Positions 28,951-39,352 are shown, counted from the stretch's first letter. The stretch is 64,000 nucleotides of DNA from Serratia sarumanii (GCF_029962605.1 NZ_CP124750.1:4216001-4280000), one strand, 5' to 3'. Notes: generated by a model not told the origin, from the sequence alone. Program-made: numbers and translations.

Positions 28951-29463
28951 ATGAACAAACCGAGAATCCCCATCGCGCTGCAACAAGCGGTAATGCGCTG
29001 CCTGCGAGAAAAGCTGCAGCTGGCCCGCCGGCATTTTGCCGTCGAGTTCCCCGAACCCAGCATCGTCTATCAGCAACGCGGCACCAGCGCGGGCACCGCC
29101 TGGCTGCAAAGCTGGGAAATCCGCCTGAATCCGGTGCTGCTGCTGGAAAACCAACAGCCGTTTATCGATGAAGTGGTGCCGCACGAGTTGGCGCACCTGC
29201 TGGTGTTTCGCCAATTCGGCCGGGTGGCGCCGCACGGCCGCGAATGGCGCTGGATGATGGAAAACGTGCTGCTGACCCCCGCCAGCCGCACCCACCGCTT
29301 CGAAACCGCCTCGGTGCAAAGCAAAACCTTCCCCTATCGCTGCGGCTGCGGGCAGCACCAGCTCACCATCCGCCGCCATAATCGCGTGCTGCGCGGCGAA
29401 AGCGAATACCGCTGCCGCCGGTGTGGCGAAAAACTGAAATTTCTCGCTAACGAGAACCTTTAG
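28951..29463 (+). CDS. sprT: SprT family zinc metalloprotease-like protein
   Basis: A 170-residue SprT-like protein. The zinc-binding active-site motif HELAH is in [14 protein letters not shown] (near residue 76), and a C-terminal zinc ribbon is visible (YRCGCG ... [10 protein letters not shown]). E. coli SprT has 165 residues. The bacterial function is unclear; eukaryotic relatives (SPRTN) cleave DNA-protein crosslinks. It precedes endA, as in E. coli. Confidence 0.93.
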   Translation: MNKPRIPIALQQAVMRCLREKLQLARRHFAVEFPEPSIVYQQRGTSAGTAWLQSWEIRLNPVLLLENQQPFIDEVVPHELAHLLVFRQFGRVAPHGREWRWMMENVLLTPASRTHRFETASVQSKTFPYRCGCGQHQLTIRRHNRVLRGESEYRCRRCGEKLKFLANENL

Positions 29464-29564
29464 TTAAACGATTTATACGTTAAAACAAGCAAATATCGCC
29501 ATTTGCCACTGCCGGCAAGTTCCGTTACCCTGCCTGCTTTTCCAATTTTGAGCTGTTTTGGAAT

Positions 29565-30260
29565 ATGCTTCGCAGAATTTTGTTTATCGCGGTTTTCGCC
29601 GCAGGCGCCGTACAGGCGCACGGCATCAATAACTTTTCTCAGGCCAAGGCGGCGGCGGCCAAGATTAACCAGGATGCGCCGGGCAGTTTTTACTGCGGCT
29701 GCCGCATCGACTGGCAAGGCAAGAAGGGCATCCCGGATCTCGCCGGCTGCGGCTATCAGGTGCGTAAAAACGCCCAGCGCGCGCAGCGTATCGAGTGGGA
29801 ACACGTGGTGCCGGCCTGGCAGTTCGGCCACCAGCTGCAGTGCTGGCAGGACGGCGGGCGCAAAAACTGCAACAAGGACGCCACCTATCGCCAGATAGAA
29901 ACCGATCTGCACAACCTGCAGCCGGCGATCGGCGAAGTGAACGGCGACCGCAATAACTTCATGTACAGCCAATGGAACGGCGGCGCCGGCCAGTACGGGC
30001 AATGCCCGATGAAGGTGGACTTCAAGAATAAACAGGCGGAGCCGCCCGCCCGCGCCCGCGGCGCCATCGCCCGCACCTACTTCTACATGCGCGATCGCTA
30101 CCAGCTGCGGCTGTCACGCCAGCAAACCCAGCTCTTCGAGGTGTGGAACCGGCAATATCCGGTGAGCCAATGGGAATGTCAGCGTGAAGCACGTATCGCC
30201 AAGGTGCAGGGCAACCACAACCCCTATATTCAACAGGCTTGTCAGCAGCGGAAAAGCTAA
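29565..30260 (+). CDS. endA: Periplasmic DNA-specific endonuclease I
   Basis: A 231-residue nuclease with a signal peptide (residues 1-18, ending VQAHG). The beta-beta-alpha-Me nuclease core is seen in [13 protein letters not shown] (about residues 76-88) and [19 protein letters not shown] (about 111-129). Several cysteines (CGCRIDW, CQREAR, QACQQRK) fit the disulfides of the secreted family. E. coli EndA has 235 residues and the same neighbours (sprT, rsmE, gshB). Confidence 0.96.
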   Translation: MLRRILFIAVFAAGAVQAHGINNFSQAKAAAAKINQDAPGSFYCGCRIDWQGKKGIPDLAGCGYQVRKNAQRAQRIEWEHVVPAWQFGHQLQCWQDGGRKNCNKDATYRQIETDLHNLQPAIGEVNGDRNNFMYSQWNGGAGQYGQCPMKVDFKNKQAEPPARARGAIARTYFYMRDRYQLRLSRQQTQLFEVWNRQYPVSQWECQREARIAKVQGNHNPYIQQACQQRKS

Positions 30261-30284
30261 CCTACTATAGCCTTTATCTTTCAT

Positions 30285-30310
30285 GGCGCCGCCAACCCGC
30301 GGCGCCGTTT
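30285..30310 (+). terminator. Hairpin after endA
   Basis: Stem GGCGCCGC / GCGGCGCC with a six-base loop followed by only GTTT. It sits between endA and rsmE. A weak intrinsic terminator at best. Confidence 0.45.
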
Positions 30311-30329
30311 CGTCAGGATCAGACTACCC

Positions 30330-31061
30330 ATGCGCATACCCCGCATTTACCATCCGCAGCCGTTGACCAATCGGGCGGAGATCGCCCTGAGCGAGGACGC
30401 CGCCAACCACGTCGGCCGCGTGCTGCGCATGAGCGCCGGCCAGGCGCTGCAGCTGTTCGACGGCAGCAACCAGGTGTTCGACGCCGAGATAGTTCGGGTG
30501 GACAAAAAGAGCGTGCTGGTGCGCCTCGGCGACGGCCGCGTGGATGACATCGAATCGCCGCTCAACCTGCATCTGGGCCAGGTGATCTCGCGCGGCGAGA
30601 AGATGGAGTTCACCATTCAGAAATCCATCGAGCTGGGCGTCAACGTCATTACCCCGCTGTTTTCCGAGCGCTGCGGCGTCAAACTGGACGGCGAGCGTCT
30701 GGCGAAGAAAATCCAGCAATGGCAAAAGATCGCCATCGCCGCCTGCGAACAGTGCGGCCGTAACCGCATTCCCGAAATCCGCGAGGCGATGTCGCTGGAA
30801 GCCTGGTGCGCCGAGCAGGACGGCAGCCTGAAGCTCAACCTGCATCCGCGCGCCAGCCACAGCATCAACACGCTGCCGCAGCCGGTAGACCGCGTCCGCC
30901 TGCTGATCGGCCCGGAAGGCGGTTTGTCCGCCGACGAAATCGCCATGACCACCAACCACGGATTTACTGATATTCTGCTGGGGCCACGCGTGCTGCGTAC
31001 CGAAACCACAGCGCTCACCGCCATTACCGCTCTGCAGGTCCGCTTCGGCGACCTGGGTTAA
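30330..31061 (+). CDS. rsmE: 16S rRNA m3U1498 methyltransferase RsmE
   Basis: A 243-residue SPOUT methyltransferase that modifies U1498 of 16S rRNA. An N-terminal PUA-like domain ([12 protein letters not shown] ... NHVGRVLRM) is followed by the knotted SAM-binding region, with [13 protein letters not shown] and [14 protein letters not shown] near the C-terminus. The length equals E. coli RsmE (243). It ends 10 bp before the gshB start, behind a strong AAAGGAG ribosome-binding site. Confidence 0.96.
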   Translation: MRIPRIYHPQPLTNRAEIALSEDAANHVGRVLRMSAGQALQLFDGSNQVFDAEIVRVDKKSVLVRLGDGRVDDIESPLNLHLGQVISRGEKMEFTIQKSIELGVNVITPLFSERCGVKLDGERLAKKIQQWQKIAIAACEQCGRNRIPEIREAMSLEAWCAEQDGSLKLNLHPRASHSINTLPQPVDRVRLLIGPEGGLSADEIAMTTNHGFTDILLGPRVLRTETTALTAITALQVRFGDLG

Positions 31062-31071
31062 AGGAGAAAAG

Positions 31072-32022
31072 ATGATTAAGCTCGGCATCGTGATGGACCC
31101 TATCGATTCCATCAACATCAAGAAAGACACCAGCTTCGCCATGCTGCTCGAAGCGCAGCGCCGCGGTTACGAATTGCACTACATGGAGATGAACGATCTC
31201 TATCTGCACGCCGGTGACGGGCGCGCCCGCACCCGCCTGCTGAGCGTGAAGGAAGACAAGGAGAACTGGTTCAGCTTCGGCAGCGAGCAGGATCTGGCGC
31301 TGCACGATCTGGACGTGATCCTGATGCGCAAGGATCCGCCGTTCGATACCGAATACATCTACGCGACCTACATTCTGGAGCGCGCCGAAGTCAAAGGCAC
31401 GCTGGTGGTCAACAAGCCGCAAAGCCTGCGCGACTGCAACGAGAAGCTCTTCACCGCCTGGTTCCCGGAACTGACGCCGGACACGCTGGTCAGTCGCAGC
31501 GCCGCGCACATCCGCAAATTCCACCAGCAGCACGGCGACGTCATCCTGAAGCCGCTGGACGGCATGGGCGGCGCGTCTATCTTCCGCGTGAAGCAGGACG
31601 ATCCTAACCTGTCGGTGATCATCGAAACCCTGACCGAACACGGCAGCCGTTTCTGCATGGCGCAGAACTTCCTGCCGGCGATCAAGGACGGCGACAAACG
31701 CATTCTGGTCGTCGACGGCGAGCCGGTGCCTTACTGCCTGGCGCGCATTCCGGCGCAGGGCGAAACCCGTGGCAACCTGGCGGCCGGCGGCCGCGGCGAA
31801 GCGCGTCCGCTGAGCGAGAGCGACTGGAAAATCGCCCGCGCCGTCGCGCCGACGCTGAAAGAGAAAGGGCTGATCTTCGTCGGCTTGGACGTGATCGGCG
31901 ATCGCCTGACCGAAATCAACGTGACCAGCCCAACCTGCGCGCGCGAAATTGAGGCGGCATTCCCGATCTCGATTACCGGCATGCTGATGGACGCGATTGA
32001 AAAGCGCCTGGCGGCGAAGTAA
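31072..32022 (+). CDS. gshB: Glutathione synthetase
   Basis: A 316-residue ATP-grasp ligase that joins gamma-glutamylcysteine and glycine. ATP-grasp elements include VILKPLDGMGGASIF (about 158-172) and DVIGDRLTEINVTSPT near residue 273-288, which carries the Mg-binding Glu and Asn. Length 316 matches E. coli GshB. It directly follows rsmE and is followed by yqgE, as in E. coli. Confidence 0.97.
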   Translation: MIKLGIVMDPIDSINIKKDTSFAMLLEAQRRGYELHYMEMNDLYLHAGDGRARTRLLSVKEDKENWFSFGSEQDLALHDLDVILMRKDPPFDTEYIYATYILERAEVKGTLVVNKPQSLRDCNEKLFTAWFPELTPDTLVSRSAAHIRKFHQQHGDVILKPLDGMGGASIFRVKQDDPNLSVIIETLTEHGSRFCMAQNFLPAIKDGDKRILVVDGEPVPYCLARIPAQGETRGNLAAGGRGEARPLSESDWKIARAVAPTLKEKGLIFVGLDVIGDRLTEINVTSPTCAREIEAAFPISITGMLMDAIEKRLAAK

Positions 32023-32110
32023 TGCGCCATGCGGGCGGCCTGCCGCCCGCTATCCTGCATCGCGCCCGCCAAAGCACGCCTTTGCACGCGGCTTGAAAGG
32101 CGGCGGGTAT

Positions 32111-32137
32111 AGCCGCATACTGGCGGCTGTTTATTTT
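32111..32137 (+). terminator. Terminator-like hairpin after gshB
   Basis: Stem AGCCGC / GCGGCT with loop ATACTG followed by GTTTATTTT. It lies about 90 bp after the gshB stop and 30 bp before yqgE. Confidence 0.55.
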
Positions 32138-32167
32138 CTCATCCATTGATTACCTTATACTAACGCC

Positions 32168-32731
32168 ATGAATTTACAGCACCATTTTCTGATCGCCATG
32201 CCCACCCTGCAGGATCCTCGCTTCAAGCGCTCGGTGATTTACGTCTGCGAGCACAACGAAGAAGGCGCCATGGGTTTGGTGATCAATAAACCGGTGGAGC
32301 AGTTCACGGTAGCCACGGTACTGAGCAAGCTGAAGATCATGCCGCCTGCGCGCGATCCGGCCATCAGCCTGGACAAGCCGGTGTTCGCCGGCGGCCCGCT
32401 GGCGGACGATCGCGGATTTATCCTGCATACGCCGCGCCACGGCTTCGGTGCCAGCATTCAAATTTCCCCCAACACCATGATCACCACCTCGAAAGACGTG
32501 CTGGAAACGCTCGGCACCCCGGAACAACCGGACGACGTGCTGGTGGCGCTGGGTTATGCAGGTTGGGAAAAGGGCCAGCTGGAGCAGGAGGTGTTGGAGA
32601 ACGCCTGGCTGACCATCGAGGCCAACACCGACATTCTGTTCCGCACGCCGATCGCCAGCCGTTGGCGCGAGGCGGGGAACCTTCTGGGTATCGACATTCG
32701 CAGCATCGCCAACCACGCAGGACACGCCTGA
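32168..32731 (+). CDS. yqgE: YqgE/AlgH family protein
   Basis: A 187-residue UPF0301 protein starting [20 protein letters not shown], with the conserved [23 protein letters not shown] and [13 protein letters not shown]. The function is unknown. Its TGA overlaps the ATG of the next gene by one base (TGATG), so it is coupled to ruvX/yqgF. Confidence 0.95.
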   Translation: MNLQHHFLIAMPTLQDPRFKRSVIYVCEHNEEGAMGLVINKPVEQFTVATVLSKLKIMPPARDPAISLDKPVFAGGPLADDRGFILHTPRHGFGASIQISPNTMITTSKDVLETLGTPEQPDDVLVALGYAGWEKGQLEQEVLENAWLTIEANTDILFRTPIASRWREAGNLLGIDIRSIANHAGHA

Positions 32732-33153
32732 TGAGCAACCGCACCATTATCGCCTTCGACTTCGGCACCAAAAGCATCGGCGCGGCCGTCGGCCAGGAGT
32801 TGACCGGCAGCGCCCGCGCCCTGCCGGCCTTCAAAGCGCAGGACGGCTCGCCGGGCTGGCTGAAAATCGAAAAGCTGCTGAAGGAGTGGCAGCCGGATCT
32901 GGTGGTGGTCGGCCTGCCGCTGAACATGGACGGCACCGAACAACCCGTGACCGCCCAGGCGCGCAAGTTCGCCAACCGCCTGCACGGCCGCTTCGGCATC
33001 CAAATCGATCTGCATGACGAGCGCCTGAGCACCGTGGAAGCGCGCGCCAACCTGTTCGATCGCGGCGGCTTCCGCGCGCTCGACAAAGGCAGCGTGGATT
33101 CCGCCTCTGCGGTGGTGATCCTCGAAAGCTGGTTCGAACGGCAGCTGGGTTAA
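32731..33153 (+). CDS. ruvX: Holliday junction resolvase-like protein YqgF/RuvX
   Basis: A 140-residue RNase H-fold protein. [13 protein letters not shown] at residues 10-22 carries the first catalytic Asp, [14 protein letters not shown] is the conserved middle strand, and [10 protein letters not shown] and [10 protein letters not shown] carry later acidic residues. In E. coli YqgF takes part in 16S rRNA 5'-end maturation. Its stop overlaps the convergent yggR stop by 4 bp (palindromic TTAA). Confidence 0.95.
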   Translation: MSNRTIIAFDFGTKSIGAAVGQELTGSARALPAFKAQDGSPGWLKIEKLLKEWQPDLVVVGLPLNMDGTEQPVTAQARKFANRLHGRFGIQIDLHDERLSTVEARANLFDRGGFRALDKGSVDSASAVVILESWFERQLG

Positions 33154-34172
33154 CCCTCCGTTCCCTCCCCCGCACTCTCCCCCAACACGCCGGCGTCGAT
33201 CCGCTGCTGCAAACCTTGCTCAAAGGTTTGCATGCCGGACTGCGCGCCGGTTTGCAACACGCTCGCCAACTGATGGGTTTTCCCTTCGCGGATCAGGTTG
33301 CTGACCGCCGCCGTCGCCGTCAGCACCTCAAAGATCGCCACTCGCCCACCGCCGGGCCGCCTCATCAGCTTTTGCGCGATCACCGCCTGCAGGCTGCCGG
33401 CCAGCTGGGCGCGCACATAGGGTTTCTCTTCCGCCGGAAACACGTCCACCAGCCGTTCCACCGCCTGCGGCGCGCTGCGGGTGTGCAACGTCGCCAGCAC
33501 CAGATGCCCGGTCTCCGCCGCGGTGAGCGCCAGCCGGATGGTGGCGATATCGCGCAGCTCACCCAGCAGGATCACATCCGGATCTTCGCGCAGCGCGGCG
33601 CGCAACGCCGCATCGAAGCTGTGGCTGTCGCGGCCGATCTCCCGCTGCTGGATCAGCGAACGCCGGCTGCGGTGCAGGAATTCGATCGGATCCTCCAGCG
33701 TCAAAATGTGCCGCGGCTGGTGCCGGTTGATCTCGTCGATCATCGCCGCCAGCGTGGTGGACTTGCCGCTGCCGGTGGCGCCGGTGACCAGGAGAAGCCC
33801 GTCGTCGCGCCGCAGCAGCGCCGGGACGATGGCCGGCACCGCCAGCTCGGCAAGCGAGGGCGCCTGCCCGGCGATGCGCCGCAACGCGAGAGACATCCCT
33901 GCGCTTTGCTGAAAAACGTTGGCCCGCAGCCGTTCCCCGCCCGGCCGGTGCAACGCCAGATCGACCTGCCCCAGCCGCCGCAGGCTCTCGCGCTGCTGCG
34001 CATTCAGCAATCCGTCGCAGAGGGCCTGCACGCCTTGCGCCGTCAGCGTTGGCGCCGCCGCCAGCGGCTGCAGTTCACCGTCGATGCGCAACATCGGCGG
34101 ATGGCCGGCACAAAGGTGCAGATCGGAAGCATTATGCTTTACACTAAGGGCCACGAATTCATCGATATCCAT
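33150..34172 (-). CDS. yggR: PilT-like ATPase YggR
   Basis: A 340-residue member of the type IV pilus retraction ATPase family. Walker [15 protein letters not shown] is near residue 130; further family motifs are the Asp box LTLEDPIEF, Walker [11 protein letters not shown] and the His box [15 protein letters not shown]. coli YggR (326 aa) occupies the same place next to yggS. No pilin or other pilus gene is nearby, so its partner is unknown. The start was set at [14 protein letters not shown]; six upstream codons were left out. Confidence 0.92.
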   Translation of the reverse strand: MDIDEFVALSVKHNASDLHLCAGHPPMLRIDGELQPLAAAPTLTAQGVQALCDGLLNAQQRESLRRLGQVDLALHRPGGERLRANVFQQSAGMSLALRRIAGQAPSLAELAVPAIVPALLRRDDGLLLVTGATGSGKSTTLAAMIDEINRHQPRHILTLEDPIEFLHRSRRSLIQQREIGRDSHSFDAALRAALREDPDVILLGELRDIATIRLALTAAETGHLVLATLHTRSAPQAVERLVDVFPAEEKPYVRAQLAGSLQAVIAQKLMRRPGGGRVAIFEVLTATAAVSNLIREGKTHQLASVLQTGAQSGMQTFEQGLQQRIDAGVLGESAGEGTEG

Positions 34173-34192
34173 ATCACTCTCCCGGGTCAATA

Positions 34193-34900
34193 ATGAGCAC
34201 TATCCAACAGAACCTGCAGGATGTCAGAAACCGCATCGCGGCCGCCGCGCAAAACTGCGCGCGGGCGCCAGAAGAAGTTGCCCTGCTTGCAGTCAGCAAA
34301 ACCAAACCTGTGGCGGCGATCGAAGAAGCCATCGCCGCCGGCCAGCGCGCCTTCGGCGAGAACTACGTGCAGGAAGGGGTAGACAAGATCCGGCATTTCG
34401 CCGAGTCGCCGCAGGACGGCGAGCTGGTGTGGCACTTTATCGGCCCGCTGCAATCCAATAAGAGTCGGCTGGTGGCGGAACACTTCGCCTGGTGCCACAC
34501 CGTAGATCGGCTGCGCATCGCCCAGCGCCTGAGCGATCAGCGCCCGGCCGGCATGCCGCCGCTCAACGTGCTGATTCAAATCAACATCAGCGACGAGCAA
34601 AGCAAATCCGGCATCGCGTTAAGCGAACTGCCAGCGCTGGCCGAAGCGATCGCCGCGCTGCCGAACCTGACGCTGCGCGGCCTGATGGCCATCCCGGCGC
34701 CAGAAGCGGATTATCAGCGGCAGCTGGCGGTATTCAACCAGATGAACGACGCCTTTCTCGCCCTGCGTCAGCGTTATCCGCAGGCCGATACGCTATCTAT
34801 GGGCATGACGGACGATATGGCGGCAGCGATTGCCGCAGGCAGCACCCTGGTGCGCATCGGCACCGCAATTTTTGGCGCCCGCGACTACTCGCAGGCCTGA
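34193..34900 (+). CDS. yggS: PLP homeostasis protein YggS (PLPBP family)
   Basis: A 235-residue pyridoxal-phosphate-binding protein with an alanine-racemase-like barrel. The PLP lysine is K36 in LLAVSKTKPV. HFIGPLQSNK, LIQINIS and LSMGMTDDMAAAIAAGSTLVRIGTAIFG are conserved. It balances vitamin B6 pools and affects amino-acid metabolism in E. coli. It lies 20 bp before proC, a usual arrangement. Confidence 0.96.
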   Translation: MSTIQQNLQDVRNRIAAAAQNCARAPEEVALLAVSKTKPVAAIEEAIAAGQRAFGENYVQEGVDKIRHFAESPQDGELVWHFIGPLQSNKSRLVAEHFAWCHTVDRLRIAQRLSDQRPAGMPPLNVLIQINISDEQSKSGIALSELPALAEAIAALPNLTLRGLMAIPAPEADYQRQLAVFNQMNDAFLALRQRYPQADTLSMGMTDDMAAAIAAGSTLVRIGTAIFGARDYSQA

Positions 34901-34919
34901 CAAACAGACGAGGGATTTG

Positions 34920-35741
34920 ATGCAACATCGCAAGATTACCTTTATCGGCGCCGGCAACATGGCGCGTGCAATCATCGCCGGCCTGGTGGCGGGCGGCTAT
35001 CCGGCCAAATCCATCAGCGTCTGCGCCCCTTCGGCGAAAAACCGCGATGCGCTGGCGGCGGACTATGGCATCGTCAGCAGCGGCGACAACGTCGCCTGCG
35101 CGCGCGCGGCCGAAGTAGTGGTGCTGGCGGTCAAACCGCAGATGATGGCCGACGTTTGCCAACCGCTGCGCGAGCAGGTCGATTTCAGCGGCAAACTGGT
35201 GCTGTCGATCGCCGCCGGTATTCAGGTCAACCGTTTCTATCAGCTGCTCGGCGACAAGCTGGACATCGTGCGCATCATGCCCAACACCCCGTCGTTGGTC
35301 GGCAAGGGCATGAGCGGGTTGTACGCGCCGGCGCAGGTCAGCCAGCAGGATCGCGACTACACCGGCGATTTAATGGCGTCGGTCGGTAAAGTTTGCTGGG
35401 TCGATGACGAAAATGGCATCAACGGCGTGATCGCCGCCGCGGGCAGCGCCCCGGCCTATTTCTTCCTGTTTATGGAGGCGATGCAACAAGAGGCCGAACG
35501 TATGGGCTTCGACAGCCAGACCGCGCGCGATCTGGTGCAGCAGGCCGCTTCCGGCGCCGCCGCGCTGGTGGAAGCCAACCCGGATACGCCGCTGGGCACG
35601 CTGCGCGAGCAGGTGACCTCCAAAGGCGGCACCACCGCTGAAGCGCTGCGGGTGTTCAATGAACGCCAGCTGCCGGAAACCGTGGCGCAAGCGATGCAGG
35701 CCGCCGTTTCCCGCGCGCAAGAGATGGAAAAATTATTTTAA
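34920..35741 (+). CDS. proC: Pyrroline-5-carboxylate reductase
   Basis: A 273-residue NADPH enzyme for the last step of proline synthesis. The Rossmann motif FIGAGNMARAI lies at residues 8-18, and the C-terminal signature covers TSKGGTTAEALRVF. The start MQHRKITFIGAG follows AGGGATTTG; a 30-codon upstream extension overlaps yggS and was rejected. It is followed by yggT. Confidence 0.96.
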   Translation: MQHRKITFIGAGNMARAIIAGLVAGGYPAKSISVCAPSAKNRDALAADYGIVSSGDNVACARAAEVVVLAVKPQMMADVCQPLREQVDFSGKLVLSIAAGIQVNRFYQLLGDKLDIVRIMPNTPSLVGKGMSGLYAPAQVSQQDRDYTGDLMASVGKVCWVDDENGINGVIAAAGSAPAYFFLFMEAMQQEAERMGFDSQTARDLVQQAASGAAALVEANPDTPLGTLREQVTSKGGTTAEALRVFNERQLPETVAQAMQAAVSRAQEMEKLF

Positions 35742-35772
35742 ATAACCATGAGTTAAGGAGAAGGACCACTTC

Positions 35773-36327
35773 ATGCTAACGCTGACTTTCCTGGTCAAGA
35801 CCGTTATTGATCTGTACGTGATGGTGCTGTTGCTGCGCATTTGGATGCAATGGACACGCACCGATTTTTACAACCCGTTCTCGCAGTTTGTGGTGAAGAT
35901 CACCCAGCCGGTGGTCGGCCCGCTGCGCCGCATCATCCCGTCGCTGGGGCCCATCGACAGCGCTTCGCTGCTGCTGGCGTTCCTGCTGATGACCATCAAG
36001 TACCCGCTGCTGCTGCTGATCCAGGGCGGCGCGATGTCGCTCAGCCCCTATAACCTGCTGTTCGGCCTGATCTCGCTGGTGAAGTCTGCCGGCTACCTGA
36101 TCTTCTGGGTGATGATCATTCGTGCGCTGATGAGCTGGATCAGTCAGGGCCGCAGCCCCATCGACTATGTAATGTACCAGCTCACCGAACCCTTGATGGC
36201 GCCGATCCGTCGCATCATCCCGGCGATGGGCGGCATCGACTTTTCCGCCATGGTGGTGATCCTGATCCTCTATCTGATCAATTACCTGGGCATGGATCTG
36301 TTCGGCGAGATCTGGTTCCTGCTGTGA
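35773..36327 (+). CDS. yggT: YggT family inner-membrane protein
   Basis: A 184-residue membrane protein made of two YGGT repeats: residues about 1-85 and 95-184 each carry a hydrophobic stretch then [13 protein letters not shown] or [13 protein letters not shown]. Such proteins have been linked to osmotic tolerance; the mechanism is unknown. A strong AAGGAG site precedes it, and its TGA overlaps the GTG of yggU. Confidence 0.93.
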   Translation: MLTLTFLVKTVIDLYVMVLLLRIWMQWTRTDFYNPFSQFVVKITQPVVGPLRRIIPSLGPIDSASLLLAFLLMTIKYPLLLLIQGGAMSLSPYNLLFGLISLVKSAGYLIFWVMIIRALMSWISQGRSPIDYVMYQLTEPLMAPIRRIIPAMGGIDFSAMVVILILYLINYLGMDLFGEIWFLL

Positions 36328-36614
36328 GTGCAGTCACTCCGGTGCTGGACGGGCTGGCGATCAGGCTATATATTCAGCCGAAAGCCAGCCGCGACCAAAT
36401 TATCGGCTTGCATGGCGACGAACTGAAAGTCGCCATCACCGCCCCGCCGGTCGACGGCCAAGCCAACGCCCATCTGATCAAGTTTATCGCCAAGCAGTTC
36501 AAAGTGGCGAAAAGCAACGTCACCATCGAGAAAGGCGAACTGGGGCGGCATAAACAGTTACGCATCGTGAATCCGCAACAGATCCCCGCCGTGGTCGCGG
36601 CGCTCATCGAATAA
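36324..36614 (+). CDS. yggU: YggU, DUF167 family protein
   Basis: A 96-residue small protein with the family core [22 protein letters not shown] and [15 protein letters not shown]. The GTG start overlaps the yggT stop (GTGA), so it is translationally coupled. The function is unknown. rdgB follows after 17 bp. Confidence 0.93.
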   Translation: MSAVTPVLDGLAIRLYIQPKASRDQIIGLHGDELKVAITAPPVDGQANAHLIKFIAKQFKVAKSNVTIEKGELGRHKQLRIVNPQQIPAVVAALIE

Positions 36615-36631
36615 TTTTCAAGGTAGTCATT

Positions 36632-37225
36632 ATGCAAAAAGTCGTTCTTGCCACCGGTAACCCGGGCAAAGTGCGCGAACTCGCCGACCTGTTGGCCGAT
36701 TTCGGCCTGGACGTGGTCGCGCAAACCGATCTGGGCGTGGAATCCGCCGAAGAAACCGGGCTGACGTTTATCGAAAACGCCATTCTGAAAGCGCGCCATG
36801 CGGCACAGGTCACCGGCCTGCCGGCGATCGCCGACGACTCCGGCCTGGCGGTAGACGCGCTGGGAGGCGCACCGGGCATCTACTCCGCGCGCTACGCCGG
36901 TGAAGACGCCGACGATCGGCAGAACCTCGACAAGCTGCTGGCGGCGCTGAAAGACGTGGCGCCAGGCCGGCGCGGCGCGCAATTCCACTGCGTGCTGGTC
37001 TATCTGCGCCATGCGCAAGATCCGACGCCGCTGGTGTTCCACGGCAGCTGGGCCGGCGAAATCACCGAGCAAGCCGCCGGCGAAGGCGGTTTCGGTTACG
37101 ATCCTGTCTTCTATGTGCCGGAGCTGGGCCGCACCGCCGCCGAGCTGAGCCGCGACGAGAAGCGAGCGATTTCGCACCGTGGCAAGGCGCTGAAGCTGAT
37201 GTTGGAAGGCATGCGCAATGCTTAA
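36632..37225 (+). CDS. rdgB: dITP/XTP pyrophosphatase RdgB
   Basis: A 197-residue house-cleaning NTPase that hydrolyses dITP, ITP and XTP. The N-terminal [17 protein letters not shown] is the nucleotide-binding signature, E-x-G-x-TF is present as [11 protein letters not shown], and [25 protein letters not shown] and [11 protein letters not shown] are conserved. Length is 197, as in E. coli. It overlaps hemW by 8 bp. Confidence 0.97.
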   Translation: MQKVVLATGNPGKVRELADLLADFGLDVVAQTDLGVESAEETGLTFIENAILKARHAAQVTGLPAIADDSGLAVDALGGAPGIYSARYAGEDADDRQNLDKLLAALKDVAPGRRGAQFHCVLVYLRHAQDPTPLVFHGSWAGEITEQAAGEGGFGYDPVFYVPELGRTAAELSRDEKRAISHRGKALKLMLEGMRNA

Positions 37226-38360
37226 GCTGCCCCCGCTGAGTCTCTACATCCACATCCCGTGGTGCGTGCAGAAATGCCCGTACTGCGACTTCAACTCCCA
37301 TGCGCTGAAGGGTGACGTGCCGCATCAGGAGTATGTCGATCATCTGTTGGCGGATCTGGATGCCGACCTGCCGCTGGCCGGCGGCCGGGAGATAAGCACC
37401 ATCTTCATCGGCGGCGGCACCCCCAGCCTGCTGAGCGCCGAGGCGATGCAAGCCTTGCTGGACGGCGTGCGGGCGCGCATTCACGTCGCCGACGACGCCG
37501 AAATCACCATGGAGGCCAACCCCGGCACCGTGGAGGCCGATCGCTTCAGTGGCTACCAGCGCGCCGGCGTCAACCGCATCTCCATCGGGGTGCAAAGCTT
37601 CAGCGCCGAGAAGCTGACCCGCCTGGGGCGCATCCACGGCCCGGAAGAGGCCAAGCGCGCGGCGACGCTGGCGACCGGCCTCGGCCTACGCAGCTTCAAC
37701 CTCGATCTGATGCACGGCCTGCCGGATCAGTCGCTGGAAGAGGCGCTGGACGATCTGCGCCAGGCTATCGCCCTCAATCCGCCGCACCTGTCGTGGTATC
37801 AGCTGACCATCGAACCGAACACCCTGTTCAGCTCGCGCCCGCCGGTCTTGCCGGACGACGACGCGCTGTGGGACATCTTCGAACGCGGCCACCAGCTGCT
37901 GAGCGCCGCCGGCTATCAGCAGTATGAAACCTCGGCCTACGCCAAGCCGGGCTACCAATGCCAGCACAACCTCAACTACTGGCGCTTCGGCGACTATCTG
38001 GGGATCGGCTGCGGCGCGCACGGCAAGGTGACCTTCAGCGACGGGCGCATCCTGCGCACCGCCAAGACCAAGCACCCGCGCGGCTTTATGCGCGGCGACT
38101 ACATGGACAAGCAGCATGAGGTGGCGACGGCGGATCGGCCGTTCGAATTCTTCATGAACCGCTTCCGCCTGCTGGAAGCCGCGCCGCGCGCCGACTTCGT
38201 CAACTACACCGGGCTGGCGGAAAGCGTCATTCGCCCGCAGCTGGACGAAGCGCTGGCCAAAGGCTATCTGGAAGAAACCGCGGAGCACTGGCAGATCACC
38301 GAGAAGGGCAAACTGTTCCTCAACTCGCTGCTGGAACTGTTCCTGGCGGACGACGAGTAA
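37218..38360 (+). CDS. hemW: HemW, radical SAM heme-chaperone family protein
   Basis: A 380-residue radical SAM protein related to HemN. The cluster motif C-x3-C-x2-C is in [16 protein letters not shown] (residues 14-29), followed by [11 protein letters not shown] and [18 protein letters not shown]. HemW lacks the full coproporphyrinogen oxidase features and is thought to deliver heme. It is the last gene of the proC-yggT-yggU-rdgB-hemW run, ending in a strong terminator. Confidence 0.95.
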   Translation: MLKLPPLSLYIHIPWCVQKCPYCDFNSHALKGDVPHQEYVDHLLADLDADLPLAGGREISTIFIGGGTPSLLSAEAMQALLDGVRARIHVADDAEITMEANPGTVEADRFSGYQRAGVNRISIGVQSFSAEKLTRLGRIHGPEEAKRAATLATGLGLRSFNLDLMHGLPDQSLEEALDDLRQAIALNPPHLSWYQLTIEPNTLFSSRPPVLPDDDALWDIFERGHQLLSAAGYQQYETSAYAKPGYQCQHNLNYWRFGDYLGIGCGAHGKVTFSDGRILRTAKTKHPRGFMRGDYMDKQHEVATADRPFEFFMNRFRLLEAAPRADFVNYTGLAESVIRPQLDEALAKGYLEETAEHWQITEKGKLFLNSLLELFLADDE

Positions 38361-38365
38361 AAAAA

Positions 38366-38391
38366 AGCGCTGAATAATCAGCGCTTTTTTT
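38366..38391 (+). terminator. Rho-independent terminator after hemW
   Basis: Stem AGCGCTGA / TCAGCGCT with loop ATAA, flanked by runs of A and T (seven T residues after the stem). The A-run in front makes it usable in both directions. Confidence 0.95.
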
Positions 38392-38396
38392 CATGT

Positions 38397-38597
38397 TCAG
38401 GCGGCATTATGAGGGCGATGCGTCACGTCGCCACGCCCCTTCAGCAATCCCTCAACGGAAACATCCTCGTCCAACGCGTCCCAAAGCTGACGCGTTTAGC
38501 CGTACTCATGCCAAGCCTCCAAAAACAATGCCTGATAGGTATCAACCAGAATTTCGCTTCGCCTCAGCGTCTCTGATATGGATATGCGATATCTATC
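38397..38597 (-). pseudogene. Possible degraded small ORF between hemW and yggN
   Basis: On the minus strand one frame reads TDRYRISISETLRRSEI ... EAWHEYG, meets a TAA at 38498-38496 and continues open in the same frame for 32 more codons (TRQLWDALDEDVSVEGLLKG ... HRPHNAA) to a TGA at 38399. No ATG precedes the first part; it emerges from the end of yggN. A single base change would restore a frame of about 65 codons. I do not recognise the product. It may be a remnant gene or chance. Confidence 0.3.
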
Positions 38598-38599
38598 CG

Positions 38600-39322
38600 T
38601 TACTTCAATGCCTTCAGCAGATCCTTGCGCTGGGTTTCCAGTGCGGTGACGCGGTTGCAAACGTCGCGGCCGAAGTTCTGGAAGTCCTGCTCCTGGTTGT
38701 TCCATTCGTTCTGGATCGCCTTCTGCAAGCCGCCCAGGTTGCCCATGATCGCCTGTAGCGGATTGCCGCCGCTGTTGGCGGCCTGTTTGACGCCCATCTC
38801 GTTCAGGCTGTCCTGCAGCACCCCGCCCATGCTTTGCTGCACGATGTTGCGGCCGTCCTGTTCCACCTGGTCAATCGCCTTGTGGTGGAAGGTCAGGCCG
38901 TCGCTGCGGTGCTCAATGATGCGGTTCATCTGCTGTTTCAGCTGGCCGTTCAGGGTGGTCAGCCGGTTGCGCACGTTGCTGTTGCTGCCCAGCTCTTTGA
39001 CGATCACCTTATCCAGCGCCGAACGGGCTTTCTCCAGGTGCTGCTGCGCGCCGTCGTCGATCCACGGCAGCTGCTTGCGCAGCGCGCTCTGGTAGCTGAA
39101 GGCTTTCTGCCGCTGGCTGTCGTTCAGGCTCAGCGCCTGGCCGTTGCGGATCACGTCGCCATCCGGCGAAATTTGCAGGTCGCCGCTGGCGCCTTTCACC
39201 TGCACGCTCTGAGGGCTGATGATCACATCATCCTGGGGTTTAACGCTGCATTGGTACTCGGCGTGGGCCTGCGCGGCAGTCGCCGCCAGCAGCAGTAAGG
39301 CTAACCCGGTTTTCTTCAACAT
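38600..39322 (-). CDS. yggN: YggN, DUF2884 exported protein
   Basis: A 240-residue protein with a signal peptide (MLKKTGLALLLLAATAAQAHA, cleavage near residue 21) and a mature part rich in Gln and helices (HLEKARSALDKVIVKEL, NRLTTLNGQLKQQMNRI). One Cys lies just after the signal (YQCSV) and one near the C-terminus (RDVCNRV). It matches E. coli YggN in length and location; the function is unknown. Confidence 0.92.
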   Translation of the reverse strand: MLKKTGLALLLLAATAAQAHAEYQCSVKPQDDVIISPQSVQVKGASGDLQISPDGDVIRNGQALSLNDSQRQKAFSYQSALRKQLPWIDDGAQQHLEKARSALDKVIVKELGSNSNVRNRLTTLNGQLKQQMNRIIEHRSDGLTFHHKAIDQVEQDGRNIVQQSMGGVLQDSLNEMGVKQAANSGGNPLQAIMGNLGGLQKAIQNEWNNQEQDFQNFGRDVCNRVTALETQRKDLLKALK

Positions 39323-39352
39323 AGCTTCTCCTGACTCCCATCCAGATTGGGA

